Positions 20,250 through 33,603 of a stretch of 64,000 nt of DNA are shown piece after piece (position 1 is the stretch's first letter; every line of letters begins with the position of its first letter). The notes beneath the pieces were generated by a model. That model did no database searches. It saw only the letters and a program-made list of their open reading frames with translations, and was not told the origin of the DNA. The translations under genes were made by a program, and so were the position numbers. Origin of the DNA: Trichosporon coremiiforme (lineage: Eukaryota; Basidiomycota; Tremellomycetes; Trichosporonales; Trichosporonaceae); the NCBI GenBank assembly GCA_039545355.1, contig BCJJ01000002.1, positions 1,893,518 to 1,957,517 on the forward strand. The letters run 5' to 3'.

Positions 20250-22843
20250 ATGGCCGCCGATCACTCTGATGAGCCGCGTAGCTCAATGTCTTCGTCGGAC
20301 AGCAATGCTTCTTCTTTGTTCGCTGGTCGATCGAATGGAGGAAGCTATGCAGCGGCGTCCAGCGCCAGGCGTCACAGCACCCATTCGTTACACCGGTTCC
20401 CTTCCCTTACTTCTGTGATCGAACTATTTCAAGGACGGCCCAGAGCTCGGTTAGGACCAGCTCTAATGCGTCGCAAGATCACCCATCTCTTCAACCCACA
20501 ACATCGACGCTCAACTTCCGACGCTACCTTCCTCTCCAGTGACATTGCTCCTCGTCAGCATACGACCGTGCCTGTGGTAAACCCGCCTTTGCCACTGGAC
20601 GACTCATCTTTCTCTGACGACTGGTCATCTTTCGCCCGCGATATCGAGTACACGGCCCCCTCTCCGCGCTCTGCATCCTCTTCAGCTTCGACTGGTGTCC
20701 GACCTAATTCCTGCCCTGCTCCGATATCCTCAACTGCCTCTATAATTCACGCGTCACCACCTTCCCACATGCCCATGTCACACTGCAGACATCGCAGTTC
20801 CGCGGGGCGCCGAAGCAAGCGGACGATCTCCAAGGAGCTAGTCGCCACCAACGCCCGACCCTCTTCTGAAAACCTCAGCCATGCTCTCTCGGCGGCGGTT
20901 GAGGTCTCTTTTGAAACCGGAATCGTCGACATCGTGGGCTGCCCAAGCACCTCGTGAGTACCTTAGGCAGGCGACCAGCCAACGTGATCAATGCGTGCGT
21001 GCGTGACAAACCGCCCGGTTTCCCCGCCACGTCGGATACCATGACCACAATATCAGTGACATAGCCATACCCATGACTAACGCCCGCAGAGTCACGTACA
21101 GTCTTCCGGGATCTGTCCTCTTGGCTTTCCCTGCCTTACCCGGCATTGAAAGAGAGCAGGTCCGACTGCTCCATGATGTGAGCGTTGTTGTGGAGGGCAA
21201 GGCAGAGTATTGGGATGACTACGGTGCGTGGGAAGTGACCGGGTCCCGTTCCACGGGTCAATGGATACACGGTCCTTTTGGGTTCCGGCATTCACATGTT
21301 TAGCTAACATGTACTTCAGGTCGCTTCACCCCCTTTCGGTTATTCACGACCACGCTGCCTCTTATTCCTGCCGACAGCCCGATAGTTGTCCCTTCCTCCG
21401 ACACTGCTTCAGCCGATAACCCCTTCGTCACGGTACGCCTCGACTTTGATCTTCGCTTGCCTGGATGGCTTCCTCCATCTATTCGGGTGTCAGAGAGAGG
21501 CTCATGCGCAGGGGTAGGCTATGGCGTCGTCGCTACGGCTGTCACCAGTTGGTGTGACAGTCACTGGGCACCCTCCAGGCTCAGTCTTGTGGGCACCGTC
21601 CAGAAGTCGTCGTTTTCGCGGTACACAGAGTTTACGGTCCGCCGACACCAGATGCCGACGGCAATCTTTCCGAACGCTCCGATTGAACACCGCAGCTTTA
21701 TTCACACCGAGCAGCAGACGTTCTCGTACGATATCAACATGGACACAGCGATTCTCCCCATTGAGGCCACCTTCACCGTTCCTGACGTTGTAGACGTCTG
21801 GGGCGATGAGCGAGCGCTCAATGTCGGAATCCGAATCCGCATTCAGCCACAAGCGTATCACGCCTACCGACTCAGTCAAGCGATCGTGCACGGTGGCATG
21901 GACGATTCACACCCGACCGTGGCGTACCTCATGGAGCTTGGAATGATTGTGGAAGAGCGGCAGCGATTTTCGTGAGTAGACAGAGGATCATAGTAGCCTA
22001 ACGAACCATAGCTCTACTCCCTTTGCCCAATTCACCGACTACTTCCCGGTTCCGCTTGAGCAGCCGGCGTATTCGAGCCAGTACAGTCTGTTGGGTCCAC
22101 GCTTCGCTCCCCAAGGCGAGACGGTGTTCTGCCCCAATCCGAGCATCCGTTGCCGCAGGGACGTGCTTAGACCATGCCTGCTCTCGGAAGAGGGTTGCCA
22201 GCGGCACTTCATCTTCAGTGAAGGTGGCATTGGGCTGAGCGACACCTGGCGCCGCATCAATGTCGTTCTGGTCCTGCCGTCTCGTAACGGCCCCGGCAAC
22301 TTCCGACCTTGGCCAGGCACTTTCACTCCGTTCGTTCATATCTCGCATGCGCTCAAGACCTTCTGCACGCTACGCACCCCAGGCGTCATCCCCGAGTCGC
22401 GGCCGATCACCTTCACGACGGCAGTCAAGTTTGCGACGCACCCGGAGACGATGCCATCGTCTGGATCCACTAACCCCCCGCCCTTCCTGCAGCTCTACGA
22501 CGAGAGCGGCGAGCCCCGTGTACCAGACCCGCTACCTCTCTACTCGCCGGCACGCGAGAAGAAGGATCCCATGCTCGCAGCGGTGAGCGCCCTCCTCATG
22601 CCTTCTGACATTGTCATGTCGCGCGAGTCCAGCGAGACCAGCAACGAGGACGTACCAATCGGCACCCCGCCCAGTCCCAAGCATAGGGCTTGCCCGGACA
22701 TCTTGCTACCGGGGAGCACGGCGCTGCCTGATGGCGCAGTGACGCCGCCCGAAAGCGAGGAGTACCCGAAGCCAACGCTAGGTCGGGCGAGCAGTTCACG
22801 TCCGCGCAGGCTCGGTCTGCGCAACGTGGGCGATCAGGCGTGA
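20250..22843 (+). CDS. Arrestin-fold adaptor protein
   Basis: Exons are 20250-20953, 21090-21223, 21320-21971 and 22012-22843 (introns 136, 96 and 40 nt), giving 773 residues. The first ~230 residues are Ser-rich and disordered. The arrestin-like part follows: YSLPGSVLLAFPALPG.. with VSVVVEGKAEYWDDYGRFTPF in the N-terminal lobe, then VRLDFDLRLPGWLPPS, the strand-loop typical of fungal alpha-arrestins. The second lobe includes the region ITFTTAVKFATHP. The tail contains DPLPLYSP at about residue 670, an LPxY variant of the PY motif by which alpha-arrestins recruit Rsp5-type (Nedd4) ubiquitin ligases. The predicted role is ligase recruitment to plasma-membrane transporters for endocytosis. Start choice: the ATG in context gaacATGgcc; the frame is open upstream but looks like leader. 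Confidence 0.75.
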
Positions 22844-25381
22844 CACCTCTCTCCACTCGTGTCTGTTGCCTCCTCTCCTGCCTCTTCTGCATTCTCCTCT
22901 CATTAACCGACCTGTACCCTCGACCTCGTTCCCACTGCCGCCCATCACACATAACCACTGCCCGTTATCCCTGTAGAAATAACGATCTGTACCTCCTGCC
23001 CTGTCTTGACATACGCACCTCGGTCCCTCTGTTGTTTCTCTCTTGGTTGAGCCCTGATGCATCCCCACAGTGTAAAATACAGTATTCAGCGGCGCCGTCC
23101 CCGCCTCACGCTACGTTTCCAGATCCACTACGGCCCGCAACTCCGTCAACAGCGAAGAGAGTGCGGGGAAGCGGAGCTCCACACAGCGTTCAATGTCAGG
23201 CTTGCACAACGTCGGCCAGACTCAGACCCACTCGCCCAGGTTCCTTGTAGATCTCGCACGTGCCTAGCTACTGCTCTGTATTGGCAAGGGCACACCGGGC
23301 CGTAGCAGGCCGCCACAAAGCGAGGCAGGCAACGAAAGCAAACCGAGGCGACGCAAACGAGATTTGCACGAATTACAGTAACAGAGGATGCACAATGCAT
23401 CGCAATTACGCGCTCCGATGGTGACAGACCTGTCGAACCTGCGTGATGCGTACGTACACTTTGGGATTACGGGGCCTTCGCAATGCACGGGACTTCGTTA
23501 GTAGAGAAGGGGCGTGCCCGGGGGTGTGCGCGCGGGGCCCGCGGGGCGATTAGATTGCGATAAGGGCCACCTTTCGATTACTGTATTTATCGCGCAATTG
23601 TCGCAATTACTGTGAGGCTGTGCACCGCACCCCTGTCTGTGCGCCGACGCAGCGCTGATAGTGGCGGCCAAAACCCAACCTGAGTTTCCCTGCTCTGTCT
23701 GCCCACGAACACTCGGCTTGACGCGGACGCACAGATTAGCTCATGGACACAGCCCATGGACGCAGCTCCGGACCCATCGACTCCCGGGCTCACGAGAGCA
23801 AGAGAAGAGTATAAGCTGCGCTAAGCCACGAAACCAGAACAGGAGTGCACGAGATTCGCTTCGGGGGTTCGGGAGCCTGCCAACTGGCACGCCTGGCACG
23901 CGAGAGAGTACGTTTCCCGCTGGCTTTCGGATCCGAGATCAGCACACAGGCACAGTACCTCGTTAGGCACTTTCATTAGGCACACGGGGATGTGTCTCGG
24001 TGCAGGTGCGCTGGCACGTGCGGTGCACACCTGCTCCGCTTCGTATGCTGTGCTCGCTTCCAGAGTTGCTCCACCACGAGAACTTTACGCACCGGGGCTA
24101 TGCAGGCAATGGGATATGCGTACATACAGGCAAGACGGTGAGGTACACTGGACAGTAGGTCAGATGAACAAGAAGAAATAATTGTCCACGGGGCTGGAGG
24201 CTGCGTAACCCTGTTCGCGATGTGGGAGGGGATCGGTGAAGTTCTATGAAATGCGAATGAAGAAGGCACAGTATCCGGGCACTACGGAGGAACGGAGGAT
24301 AGGGTAAGGGTAACGATATGATACACTGTAATGGCGGGAGTAGACAAAGCGGAGCAGGAGAAACACGCACGCCGGGGGCGTGCCGACTGCCGACCCTCGG
24401 CGCCTCGGCCCCTCAAACCTTGGAACCAGCGGGCCGGCCGGGCCACCTGCGCAGCAGCGGGCTGCTGGTCCCTGTGACTGGTATCTCGGACCCGGTCGTC
24501 TGACGCATGCTAGTGTCGCGCGGGCTCCGCTGCCCGGCTGGTCCAGTGGCCGAGTCGGCTGGCCACCTGCACGAGTCATGCGGCACGACGTCTGCTGGCC
24601 GAGGAGCCCACCAGGTGGAGATCATTACGCGATGAACGATCAGCGCGAACGCCTCACTGAAATCCCAGATCGATGCCCCAGGCGAGAAGATCACACGATC
24701 AGATGGGGAATTTTCTGGCGCTCGTCAGTACGTCATACAATGTTGTAAGAATATTAGTAGGACGAACCTTCAGTGCCCATGGGCCGGACGGGATTGAGAG
24801 CGTTCGCACAAGAGTCACCTGCATTCTCCTCCCACTCCTCAGCAGAATTAAAGCTTCACAACGAGGGCAAGATGGGCACACAATTATCTGAACGTTAGCT
24901 CCACCGGTAACGAGGTGGCGGTATACTCACATTGACTTTTCCCTTTCCTTGTTTGGATATCAAGAAGGATAAGGTGTATCGAACAGGTTGTGGTTATTGT
25001 ACACACAGTGTCAGAAATAAACGATCGCAGATCATGTCAGGCGAGGCTGGTGGGAGACACGGTGGGCGACAGAGACGTCGTGAGCACGGTCGTCGAGGGC
25101 TTGGAGGCGTTGCAGATACAGGCCGCTCCCGCACAGACTCTCATGATGGGACTGCCCCAAGGCAGTGAGCGGGCCTGAAGCCAGGTCACCTGTTAAGGTC
25201 AGCCCAGGCTCAAGCCCTGACGTGGGGACACACCGCACACTCAGAGGAAAAAAAACTCCTGGGAATGGCTAACACCGGCTGCGCCACAGAGCGCTGGAGG
25301 CGCGATTGCGCGATCACAGACCATGGGGATACTCAGTGAGCTAGTCCTTGACCGTGGACCCGTATCCGGGACAGCAGGTTG
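22844..25381. other. 2.5-kb intergenic region, no supported gene
   Basis: Holds the 3' flanks of the convergent arrestin-like and Zn2Cys6 genes. Only short, domain-free frames are present. A well-formed minus-strand intron signature (24,930-24,888: GTGAGT donor, GCTAAC, CAG acceptor) suggests that something on the minus strand is transcribed, perhaps missing downstream exons of the Zn2Cys6 gene. Confidence 0.4.
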
Positions 25382-26662
25382 TCAAGAACAGCTGCGACTG
25401 GCTGAAGAGGGGCGGTGGTGATACCCGCCCCGTCGTGGTGGTTTCCTCGCTACATGTTCCTGGACAACTCCGAACTGAGAAGAGCGCATTACCTTGTCTC
25501 TGGGAGCCCACAGATAGCTGGGATCGAGTTGATTGGGCTCATCGTCACGAGCAAGCTCCAGAACGTCGTCATCTTCGTGTTCCGAAACAGTTCGCTTCCT
25601 TCCTGCCAGGCGGGGCAGCTGAGTGCTTTGACCGCTGTCAGACCTAGACGGTGGTTGAGAGGGAAGGCACGCATCAGAGTTGACACCGCGTGATGCAGTG
25701 AGGCTCTGAGGAGGGAGGAAGGCCGCTGTTGACGTCGGCCAGGGAGACATCAGAGGGCGGGACAGAGGCGAATGGAACAGAGGCTCCAAGGGTGGCGGCG
25801 GTACGGACCGACTCATGGCAGAGGGAAGGACGGGGAGGCTGTGGGCGTGCACAGGCGGTACAGGAGGGACGACGAGTGCCGTCTCCCATGTGGTGGAGAT
25901 CTCCAACGCGTTAGGAGGAGCGTGCATGGGGTTAGGGAAACCCATTCCGTGTTGCGCCTCAAAGGCGAGGCCAGTCCAGTCGTCGAACGGCGGTGCGCTC
26001 CATCCTTGAACGGGATGAACAGTGGGCGATGGAATTGGGGCAGGAGGAATGAAACTCGCCGTCGGACCGGGGTGACCGTTGTTTCCGGACATGTTGAACT
26101 GGTGACCGCCAAACATAGGCATTACCGTCGGAGGATTGGGAGGCACACTTGATCCACTGCTGCCGCCTGGCGTAGCTACGCTCGGTGACCGCGGCATGCT
26201 CGCACGACGACCTTGAGGCTGGCCGGCAGGCACGGGAGTCGGAGCAGAGTTCTGGAAACCGTCACTGCCGAACATCTTCTTTGCCTCCTCGATCCGCTTT
26301 CCGCCCTTGTTCGGTTTTGCCGGGTTGACGATCTGGTTCGTCGTGCAACGAATGCCCTTCGACACGCAGTTCGTGCAAGACACGTCGGGGTGCTCGCGGA
26401 CCAAGACATGCAGGGGGCGTTCGGGGCCGCCGTCCTTGGGCGTAAGGAGAGCGAGCATGTCGCACCTGAGAATCCAGTCAGCAATGATGCATTATTATCC
26501 GGTTTTTTCGAGGAAGGAGGACGGAGGGAAGACAAGGCGTACTTGACTCGGCGAAGACGGCATGAATCGCACGCAACGTTCTGGCCTGTTCATGTCAGTG
26601 GAATGTCATGCTGAGCGGGCAAGCGACGTACGCCTCTTCTTGCGCTCTGGCTGCTCCGACAT
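25382..26662 (-). CDS. Zn2Cys6 transcription factor with long zinc loop (3' end uncertain)
   Basis: Fungal zinc-cluster DNA-binding protein. Exons are 26662-26632, 26585-26543 and 26465-25382 (introns 46 and 77 nt), giving 385 residues in the simplest model. The six cysteines read C16-x2-C19-x6-C26-x28-C55-x2-C58-x6-C65, preceded by the basic ERKKRRQNVACDSCRLRRVKCD. The loop of 28 residues between C26 and C55 is far longer than the usual 5-12. A Lys-rich linker and a Pro/Ser/Gly-rich region follow. A conserved-looking block LDPSYLWAP..VMRSSQFGVVQEH comes just before the end, where a fungal-type regulatory domain would normally begin. It stops soon after, so the gene is truncated, mis-spliced in this model, or ends early; an alternative 52-nt intron (25453-25402) changes the tail. 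The leader reaches at least about 27,200. Confidence 0.75.
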
Positions 26663-29600
26663 TCCCGCACGCAGAGATGATGGGTGGTCGAGGAAGGTTG
26701 ATCAGAGGACGGTTAGGACGGTTCACGTCGCCGCCAGAGAATTGACTGCCACTGCTGGTTGACAGAGGTGGAGGTTGCCAAGTTGGGGAGCCGAAAGTGG
26801 GAGCAACCGAATGCCGGGGCTGTTGGCTGATCGATCGGAAACAAGGAAGGGGTTGAGAGCGCGTTCTGTCGATGTCGTCGAAGAGATCAATGCGGACAAC
26901 AGTGAAGAGTCGGCAGAAGTAACAGAGTCAAGCAAGATGACGAGGTGGTAGGTCGCGAGTACAGGCAAGTGCCGGTAAGTATTGGCGCAGGTGCTGGTGG
27001 AGTTGCAGGCGGACGCGTGTGGAAGGCTGGAGGCAGTTTGATGGTGGCGGTCGAGGGGAGCGACGAGGGATGGTGAGCGTCGAGGTTGACGGACTGAAGG
27101 GCTGAGGGACGTCCAGGGAAGATGTGAGGGAAGTGATGTGAGGGTGAGCGAGGGGTGGGAGGGGATTGAGGGAGAGAATTGAGGGAGGGATGAGGGGTGA
27201 GGGTCTCGAGGATAGAGTTGGGGAGCGAGTTATATCAACTGAGCCTTTATCTCATCACTTCAGGCACACACGCGTAGAGGCACAGTTCGGTCGCACCTCA
27301 CCCCGCCGGAGTGCCAGAGCCACAGCCCCAGAGCATCAGACCAGAGGCTCGGAGCATCCACAGCAGAAGAACTTCAGATACGCGAGCCTGCAGAGACATA
27401 GCGACCCAACGACTCCTGACGAACACAGGCACTGGCGACGTCTTCGCCCTTGTCTTGCATCCTGCAGCCCTTGCGCCGCACCGCTCGCCGTCGTTCCGAG
27501 TCATGGGCACACCGGAATCTAGATCTGTGACCGCCCGTGCCGCTCCAGCACTCAGGACTCCAAACCTCTTTCGGATCGTCCTTCCTTGGTTTCGGCTCTT
27601 CCTCTGGCATGACGAACGTCGACATAATCCCGACCCGCCGATGGGTCGTCGGGGGCATGATGCTTCATAGGCTGTGGACCAGGATGCGCGACGTCAAAAC
27701 CTTCGAGACACCGCACTTCGGACTGTCGTCATGGGGGCACAGCCCGTCTCCAGTGCATACCAAATGCGTGCCATGTTGGGGTCGGGAAGGTCCGGTAGTG
27801 TTCCAGACATAGACGGTTGGGGCGGCCCTGTGTGCCAGTGTCCAAGCCAATCTTCGTCATTCGCTGGCTTCTGGTCTCGCTCGTACTCTGTCTCGCTGCC
27901 TCTGGTAAGTGGGCCCTTGGAGCTAGAATTCCAGCCCGTCTCGATGTCTAGGTACGACATACATCGGGGCGTCGCCAGAAGTGCTCTGCTGCGCGCCATA
28001 GGTTGTGTACTCGCTGTGTGAATGTGCAGTCATCTCGAAGCACGGTGAAACAGGCCGTTGCGATTCTGGGTTCGTACGTGCCACTAGGAACCTCCGAGTT
28101 CCGTGTCTTCCACCCGTCCTTCCGAACACCACATCACCCGCCCTCATCACCGCCAGCTGCACCCATCGCAGCACCGGGCCTGATTCAACCTCAAGATCCA
28201 GACAACTGCAGGCATGCGGACGTGCCGATCTGAATTCCCTCACCATCACCATCACCGTACGACCTCGTCCTGCCATCTCGTGTTCGCGTGCTCTGTCTCA
28301 TGTTAGCCGGCGAGCCCGCCGCTGACGTCCTGACGCACCCCATGAAACCATCCTTCACCCGTTCCTTCCTTCCGCCCATCCTGTCTTTCGCCCTGCTGTT
28401 ACTTCGTCACCGTCAACAATGTCCCTCCAGGGGGCGCTACCCCCCTACCCCTACGTCATTGACAGATGACCACTACACTCTGTCTTCACAAACACGTCAA
28501 CACATTTCCAGCCGCGTTCTATTAGCTGTTCTGGAGACCGCGCTCTGCAAGTGTTCTCGAAGGAAGACACACGGATGGGGTCACCCACTCTACGGCCGTA
28601 AGTGATGAAAGCGCCGATCATCGCCATGATGTCACGTCGGGTCGGCGCACGGCGCACGGACTTCCCCAACCGCCAGGACACTCCGCACGCCATTGCAAAC
28701 AGACGATCATAGGAATGTCGCCGTCGCCTCCCTCTCCCATCCCGACAAACGCATCATTCCATGGGGTTACTCGTCCTTCATTCCTTCCTCATTCTTGTTG
28801 ACCTGCTTTGAATCGACCCAAATCGCTCCTCCCATTTTCCTGGAACCGCGGCCAGAGCCTCGATTCGTCCTGGCACGGACTCACTTTGCGAAACACAGCG
28901 CACAATGAACTCTAATGAACGGTGCCTGCCAAGCTTCCCGAATTCGCACTGCTCGAGCGAACCAAAAGAGCGTTCAGAGGTCTGGGTCCTAAAGCCTGAC
29001 GCTTAATGCACATCTTGCGGTTTGCTTGCGGCGGCCCGTGGTTGGTTCCTGCAGGCGTCGTACCCTTCATCTCCACCAAAGTGACCTGGCTAGCTTGCTC
29101 GTCGACCGCCCGCCAATGCCCACAGCCTCTCATTAGCTGCTCACGTCACCAGGTCATCTGATGGTGCTGCTGGGTACGTTTAATCCAGGTTCTTAAGCTC
29201 TTGAATAGCGGGGGGTCCAAGGGCAGTGTCGCAGAGCCGAGCGACCCACCTTCCTATCCGGATGCCGCCCACGTTTCGAGGACACTCATCCCCGTCCTTC
29301 ATTGGCCTTGCATCAAACCGACAACCGCGACCTGTTAATGCGATTCAGTGTGTTGCCCGTTTTTGCTTCCCCAGATCTCGCCCACATCGGCAGTTCGTGG
29401 AGCCTTCTTCTTGATGCTCATGGGCACGCACCCAGAACACCTGACACAGCTACTCATTTGGCACATCCCAATCTGTCACTTTTGGTCGTCGCCATCGACT
29501 TCTATGAACTGTATCCAGAGGATCGCCCACCTCTTACTGACAGGACTCCGGAGCCGACTGGACAATGACACGTACCGGAATGCGCAAACGCAAACCTTCG

Positions 29601-30967
29601 AGCGATACGAGGTGAGTGTGCGATGTCGTTCTGCCTCATCTGCGTCGGTCCCAAAACGTCCGCAAACCTTGATTGGGGGGAGTATTCGTTATTTAATTAA
29701 CAAACTCCCGGGGCATGGCCGGGCATAGGACCATGGCCGCGAGCTGCAATAGGCCCTCGCACCCTCGTCGCTAGAAAACGTAGCTTGTAACGGGTGTTTC
29801 CTGGAACTCGGATCCGAAAAGATTATCCAGGCAGCGCCGGGTGATCAGTGACAGGTCGACCAACCCGAATGAGATGTGCTGGCCCCACGCCAGCGGCAGC
29901 CCCGCGTAGGACTTGTTCCGGATCCACTCACTTCCCTGACTATATGTCCCTGCCCTCGTCCCCTGAGGCCGCCAACCCTTATCAACCCGTCTGCAATAGT
30001 TGCTCCGACGCCTGCCTGGCATAGCTGGCGGCTAGTCCCGTGCCGGGCTCCAGTCTCCACGCATGGGCGCGTGTCAAGCTGAACACCCAGCTGGACTGTG
30101 GCGCGCTGCCTGCTGCGTGTTCAATCGTGTCGAGGCAGGTCTTACGACAGAGTTCCTGGAGGTGAGTCGCCCTCTGTTTCCAATGCAAGCTTGACTCCTG
30201 AGATCCCCCGGAAGGCCGAGCGCGGAGAGTGGAGCGCAGGTTCCGGGCGAAATGAGTTGGGCCGAGTGCCGATTGTACGGCAGCGTTGCAGACTCGCTGT
30301 TCATCGAACTGTGGCAGCGGCACGTCACAAGAGGCAGTGGCATTACGTGCTGTGCATTGCCCCGCGGTAACGGATGGCACTGTCGGTGATGGCACCATGC
30401 GTCAGCACCCGGAGACACCTCGGGCTAACCACTGCGGCGTAAAGCTTTGGGTATTGTTAGGCAAGTGACTTTGAAGATGACGTTTGCCATCTTTACAGTA
30501 CCGTGCAACATGTAAATGATCGAGCTCGACAGATTGGAAAGAAGAGTGAGATACCTACAAACGAATATTTTATAGTATAAATACTAATACTAACATTAAT
30601 AAAAATAGTATTTAATGACAGCCCTGGTGGCTATCGTCCTCATGTCGAAGTGCCGACGTGCGGACATGACTTGACTTGGCGTTGAGAACCCTGCTACAGT
30701 AGCCATGGTCTACCCCGTCGGCGCCAACGGGTGCCGAGCGTCCGCTATCACACTGTCACGCTATCTGGTGCCTGCAATCGGACTGTCATCTGTAGTACCG
30801 GCACTCATGCAGGTGCATGGCACTCGACTAGCCATTGTCATGCACTGAACAGCACGGTCGCTGTAGAGCGTCGGGCGCTTGGAGAGCTGTGACCCGTAGG
30901 GTAACCATGAGGCATGGCATCGGACACGATTACTACGGACAGGGTATATACAGTACCATTAACTTCT
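26663..30967. other. 4.3-kb intergenic region
   Basis: The first ~550 bp is the pyrimidine-rich (minus strand) leader and promoter of the Zn2Cys6 gene. From about 27,300 to 30,960 I find only short frames with no domain or splice continuity. The right end is the 3' flank of the amidase and includes an AT-rich island at about 30,560-30,615. Confidence 0.45.
30560..30615. other. AT-rich island with an 8-bp inverted repeat
   Basis: This stretch is about 90 percent A+T in GC-rich surroundings. Arms aaatacta (30579-30586) and tagtattt (30606-30613) are perfect inverted repeats with a 19-nt loop. It lies about 350 bp beyond the amidase stop codon. Confidence 0.6.
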
Positions 30968-33603
30968 TTACTCATAGTTGACAAGCCCTTCAATCAACTT
31001 CATGCACTCCAACACGCCCTCCTCGTCCCACTGCCTCCCCACGACCTGGACACCGACAGGCAATCCGTCCATCTTGCCCGCGTCATACGCCGGGTCCTCG
31101 CCTCCGTAGACTCTCTTCTCGAGAATACTACTCCTTGCCTCTCCCGGTTCGGCGTCCAGCCACCCCGCGGGAATCGCGTCGAGATCCTTCCTAACCTTCG
31201 TCACGGGAAGCACGCCCGCAGTCGTATCGAGCACGTTCCAGACGCATGTACCTATGCAAAGGGGAGAGAGCATCTTGGTCCGTCCATGCTCGAGCGCGGG
31301 CACGGCCTGCGGCGGCCCGAGGACAAAGTCGAACGCTTCCTGCTCCCACGCGCGGGTCTTGAACTCCCTGTTAAGTTTGTTCCGGCACGCGACCCATTCG
31401 AACAATTCTGAGGCGCTCTTCGCGTGCGAAGTGGCCATGACGTGGGCGAATGTTTCGTCTCCCAGCACATTCTTGACTATGCTCGTCGCGAGGGAGAGGA
31501 GCCAGCGGGGAACGGAGGAGCCCGCAGTCACGAGCGCGAGGGAGGGCTCTTTCGGGTCTGGGCCAATGTTGGACAGCAGCTGCTTGTACCCGTCGGCACT
31601 GGTGAGTGCAGCGAAGACTTCGAACACCTTCCACAGAGGAGGCGGGTCCCAGGCGACGACCTCGTGGCCCTCCGCCTTGAGCTTTTCAATCGTAATATCC
31701 AGCGCGCGGAGGAGGGCAGGAGACGTACGCACGACACCCGTCTCGCGATAGTAGCCGATCTTCATGCGCTTCGGGAGGGATTTCTCCCTCCACGGGATGG
31801 GCAGGAGACCTTCAGCGGCCATTTTGCCCTCCCCCAGCGCACGAGTGGTTAGGTCCATCATGGCGCGCGAGGCGTAGATCAGGTCGTCGACTGAGGATGC
31901 CATGGGGCCCGTGGTCGGGAGAATTCCTTCTTGGCCGCGGACAACGGGACGGCTGCCGAGTAATGCCCACCGGCCGACGGTGGGTTTCAGGCCGTAGCAC
32001 CCGCTGTACAGCGCAGGGATACGGAGCGAGCCGCCAACTAAACACCAGTCAGCAAGTTTTTTCACTACTTTACCCTCCCGCTCTCGCATCGATGGCAGAA
32101 TAGGGAAGGCGATACTCACTGTCACTACCCCATCCGACCGGCGTGCCCCTAAGTGTGACGAGAGCCGCCTCGCCGCCCGAGGATCCGCCACAGGTGCGAC
32201 TAGAATCGTAGGGGTTCGTCGTCGTCCCGAAGACGGGGTTGGAGCATTCGAAAGCGAGGAGCGTCTGGGGTACGCCGGTTTTGCAGAAGGGGATACCGCC
32301 GCCGGCGCGGAAGAGCTTGACGAGCTGGGGTTAGCTGCATTCGATATGACGGTAACTGTATTGACCTCTGCCATGCCACCCCACTGATTCCCAAGCCATG
32401 GCCGGCTCTTGGTAGAACGCAAGAGCGTGGGGGGACAGGGTCAATCGGAGAGCAGGAGTTGGAGATCGGTAGGGAGACAACAAAGACAGCGGAGACACCG
32501 CGGAGTTCGTCCGAGTCCAGCAGAGGGCGCGGCCCAGTCGCGCTAGCGCGACTGGGATCACTCACATTAGCCTCCTCATCCGGGTCCGTAGTCGGATCGA
32601 AGCAGTACGGCGAGCAGCCGAGCGAGGTGTCGACGCCGAGAATGTTGTACGTGTCTGGGATCAGCTCACGTGCCCATTGCAGCTGGTGCAGTCTACTGGT
32701 CGACGGTGGCAGACACACGATCAGACCCGGCCCAACTAGACCACTAGCTGTACCGACCGTGCCACCACTCTCGCGTCATGCAATAGTGAGCGAGGTGCTA
32801 GTTCGCCACGCATTTGTCGCACTGGTCAAAGAGGGCCGAGTAATGGGCCGATTCTCGGCACTAAGGTACGACTCACCCTTGAAGGAAGAAGGCAGACCAT
32901 AGAATGGGCCCAGCTTGCTCGTATCGACACCAGTTGCGAGCTCCTTGTCCGCGGCGCGGGCGGCCTCGAGCGCCTCGGTGAAGAGGGCTGGTGTTAGCTG
33001 AAACCGGAGCCGGGTAGCTCACCTTCAGTGAGACAGTTGGTCTTTCTGTGCGCGGCGCAGGCGGCGCGGATCTGGTGTTAGCTCGCCATGCCTATAGCTA
33101 GCTGTGTTATCATAGTGCCGGAGGTTGGCGGACTAACTCCATCCTACTTCCGAGCGAGCGCCGTGATCCGGCATGCTCTAGATATCCCGACCGCAGTCCG
33201 CTCGGCCAGACCGTCAAGCAGGAGAGAGCGGATCGAGCGTTCCGACTAACTCGCAATGGTCGGATCCGACGCAACGTCGGCGGCCGAGTCTGGGCGCAAG
33301 CCAGAAGCATCCCACGGGTCCGAGCTTCCACGATTGGCAACAGAGCACTCACAAACGCAGCAGTCACGGCCTCAGACGACCAGCCCTCCTTGCGCGCCTT
33401 GATGTTAGCGACAATGTCGGCGGTCCTGCGATATCAGCTAAATCATTCGGCTACTAAGCTGAGAGGCGTAGGGGGACTCACTTCGCGGCCAGGATGGCAC
33501 CGTCCGAGGCCGGGGCCGGACCAAGAAGGGCCTCGGCGTCCGAGACGAGGGCGTTGAGGTCGGCGAGTTTCCGCCGGCTGGCTCCTTGCGTTGTGAGTGT
33601 CAT
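30968..33603 (-). CDS. Amidase-signature hydrolase (acetamidase/fatty-acid-amide-hydrolase type)
   Basis: Serine amidase hydrolysing small or fatty amides. Seven exons: 33603-33482, 33425-33353, 33071-33023, 32987-32877, 32654-32566, 32324-32120 and 32037-30968; the product is 572 residues, usual for fungal acetamidases. The Ser-cisSer-Lys triad can be placed: Lys118 in LPSSFKD, cis-Ser196 in CGGSSGGE, nucleophile Ser220 in SDIGGSLRIPA. The 24-residue spacing between the serines equals that in mammalian FAAH (S217 to S241). The C-terminal part shows MDGLPVGVQVVGRQWDEEGVLE, also typical. No signal peptide or membrane segment is evident, so it is probably cytosolic. Three introns are long for this locus (281, 222 and 241 nt). 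It diverges from a Zn2Cys6 regulator, which may control it. The natural substrate cannot be told from sequence. Confidence 0.91.
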
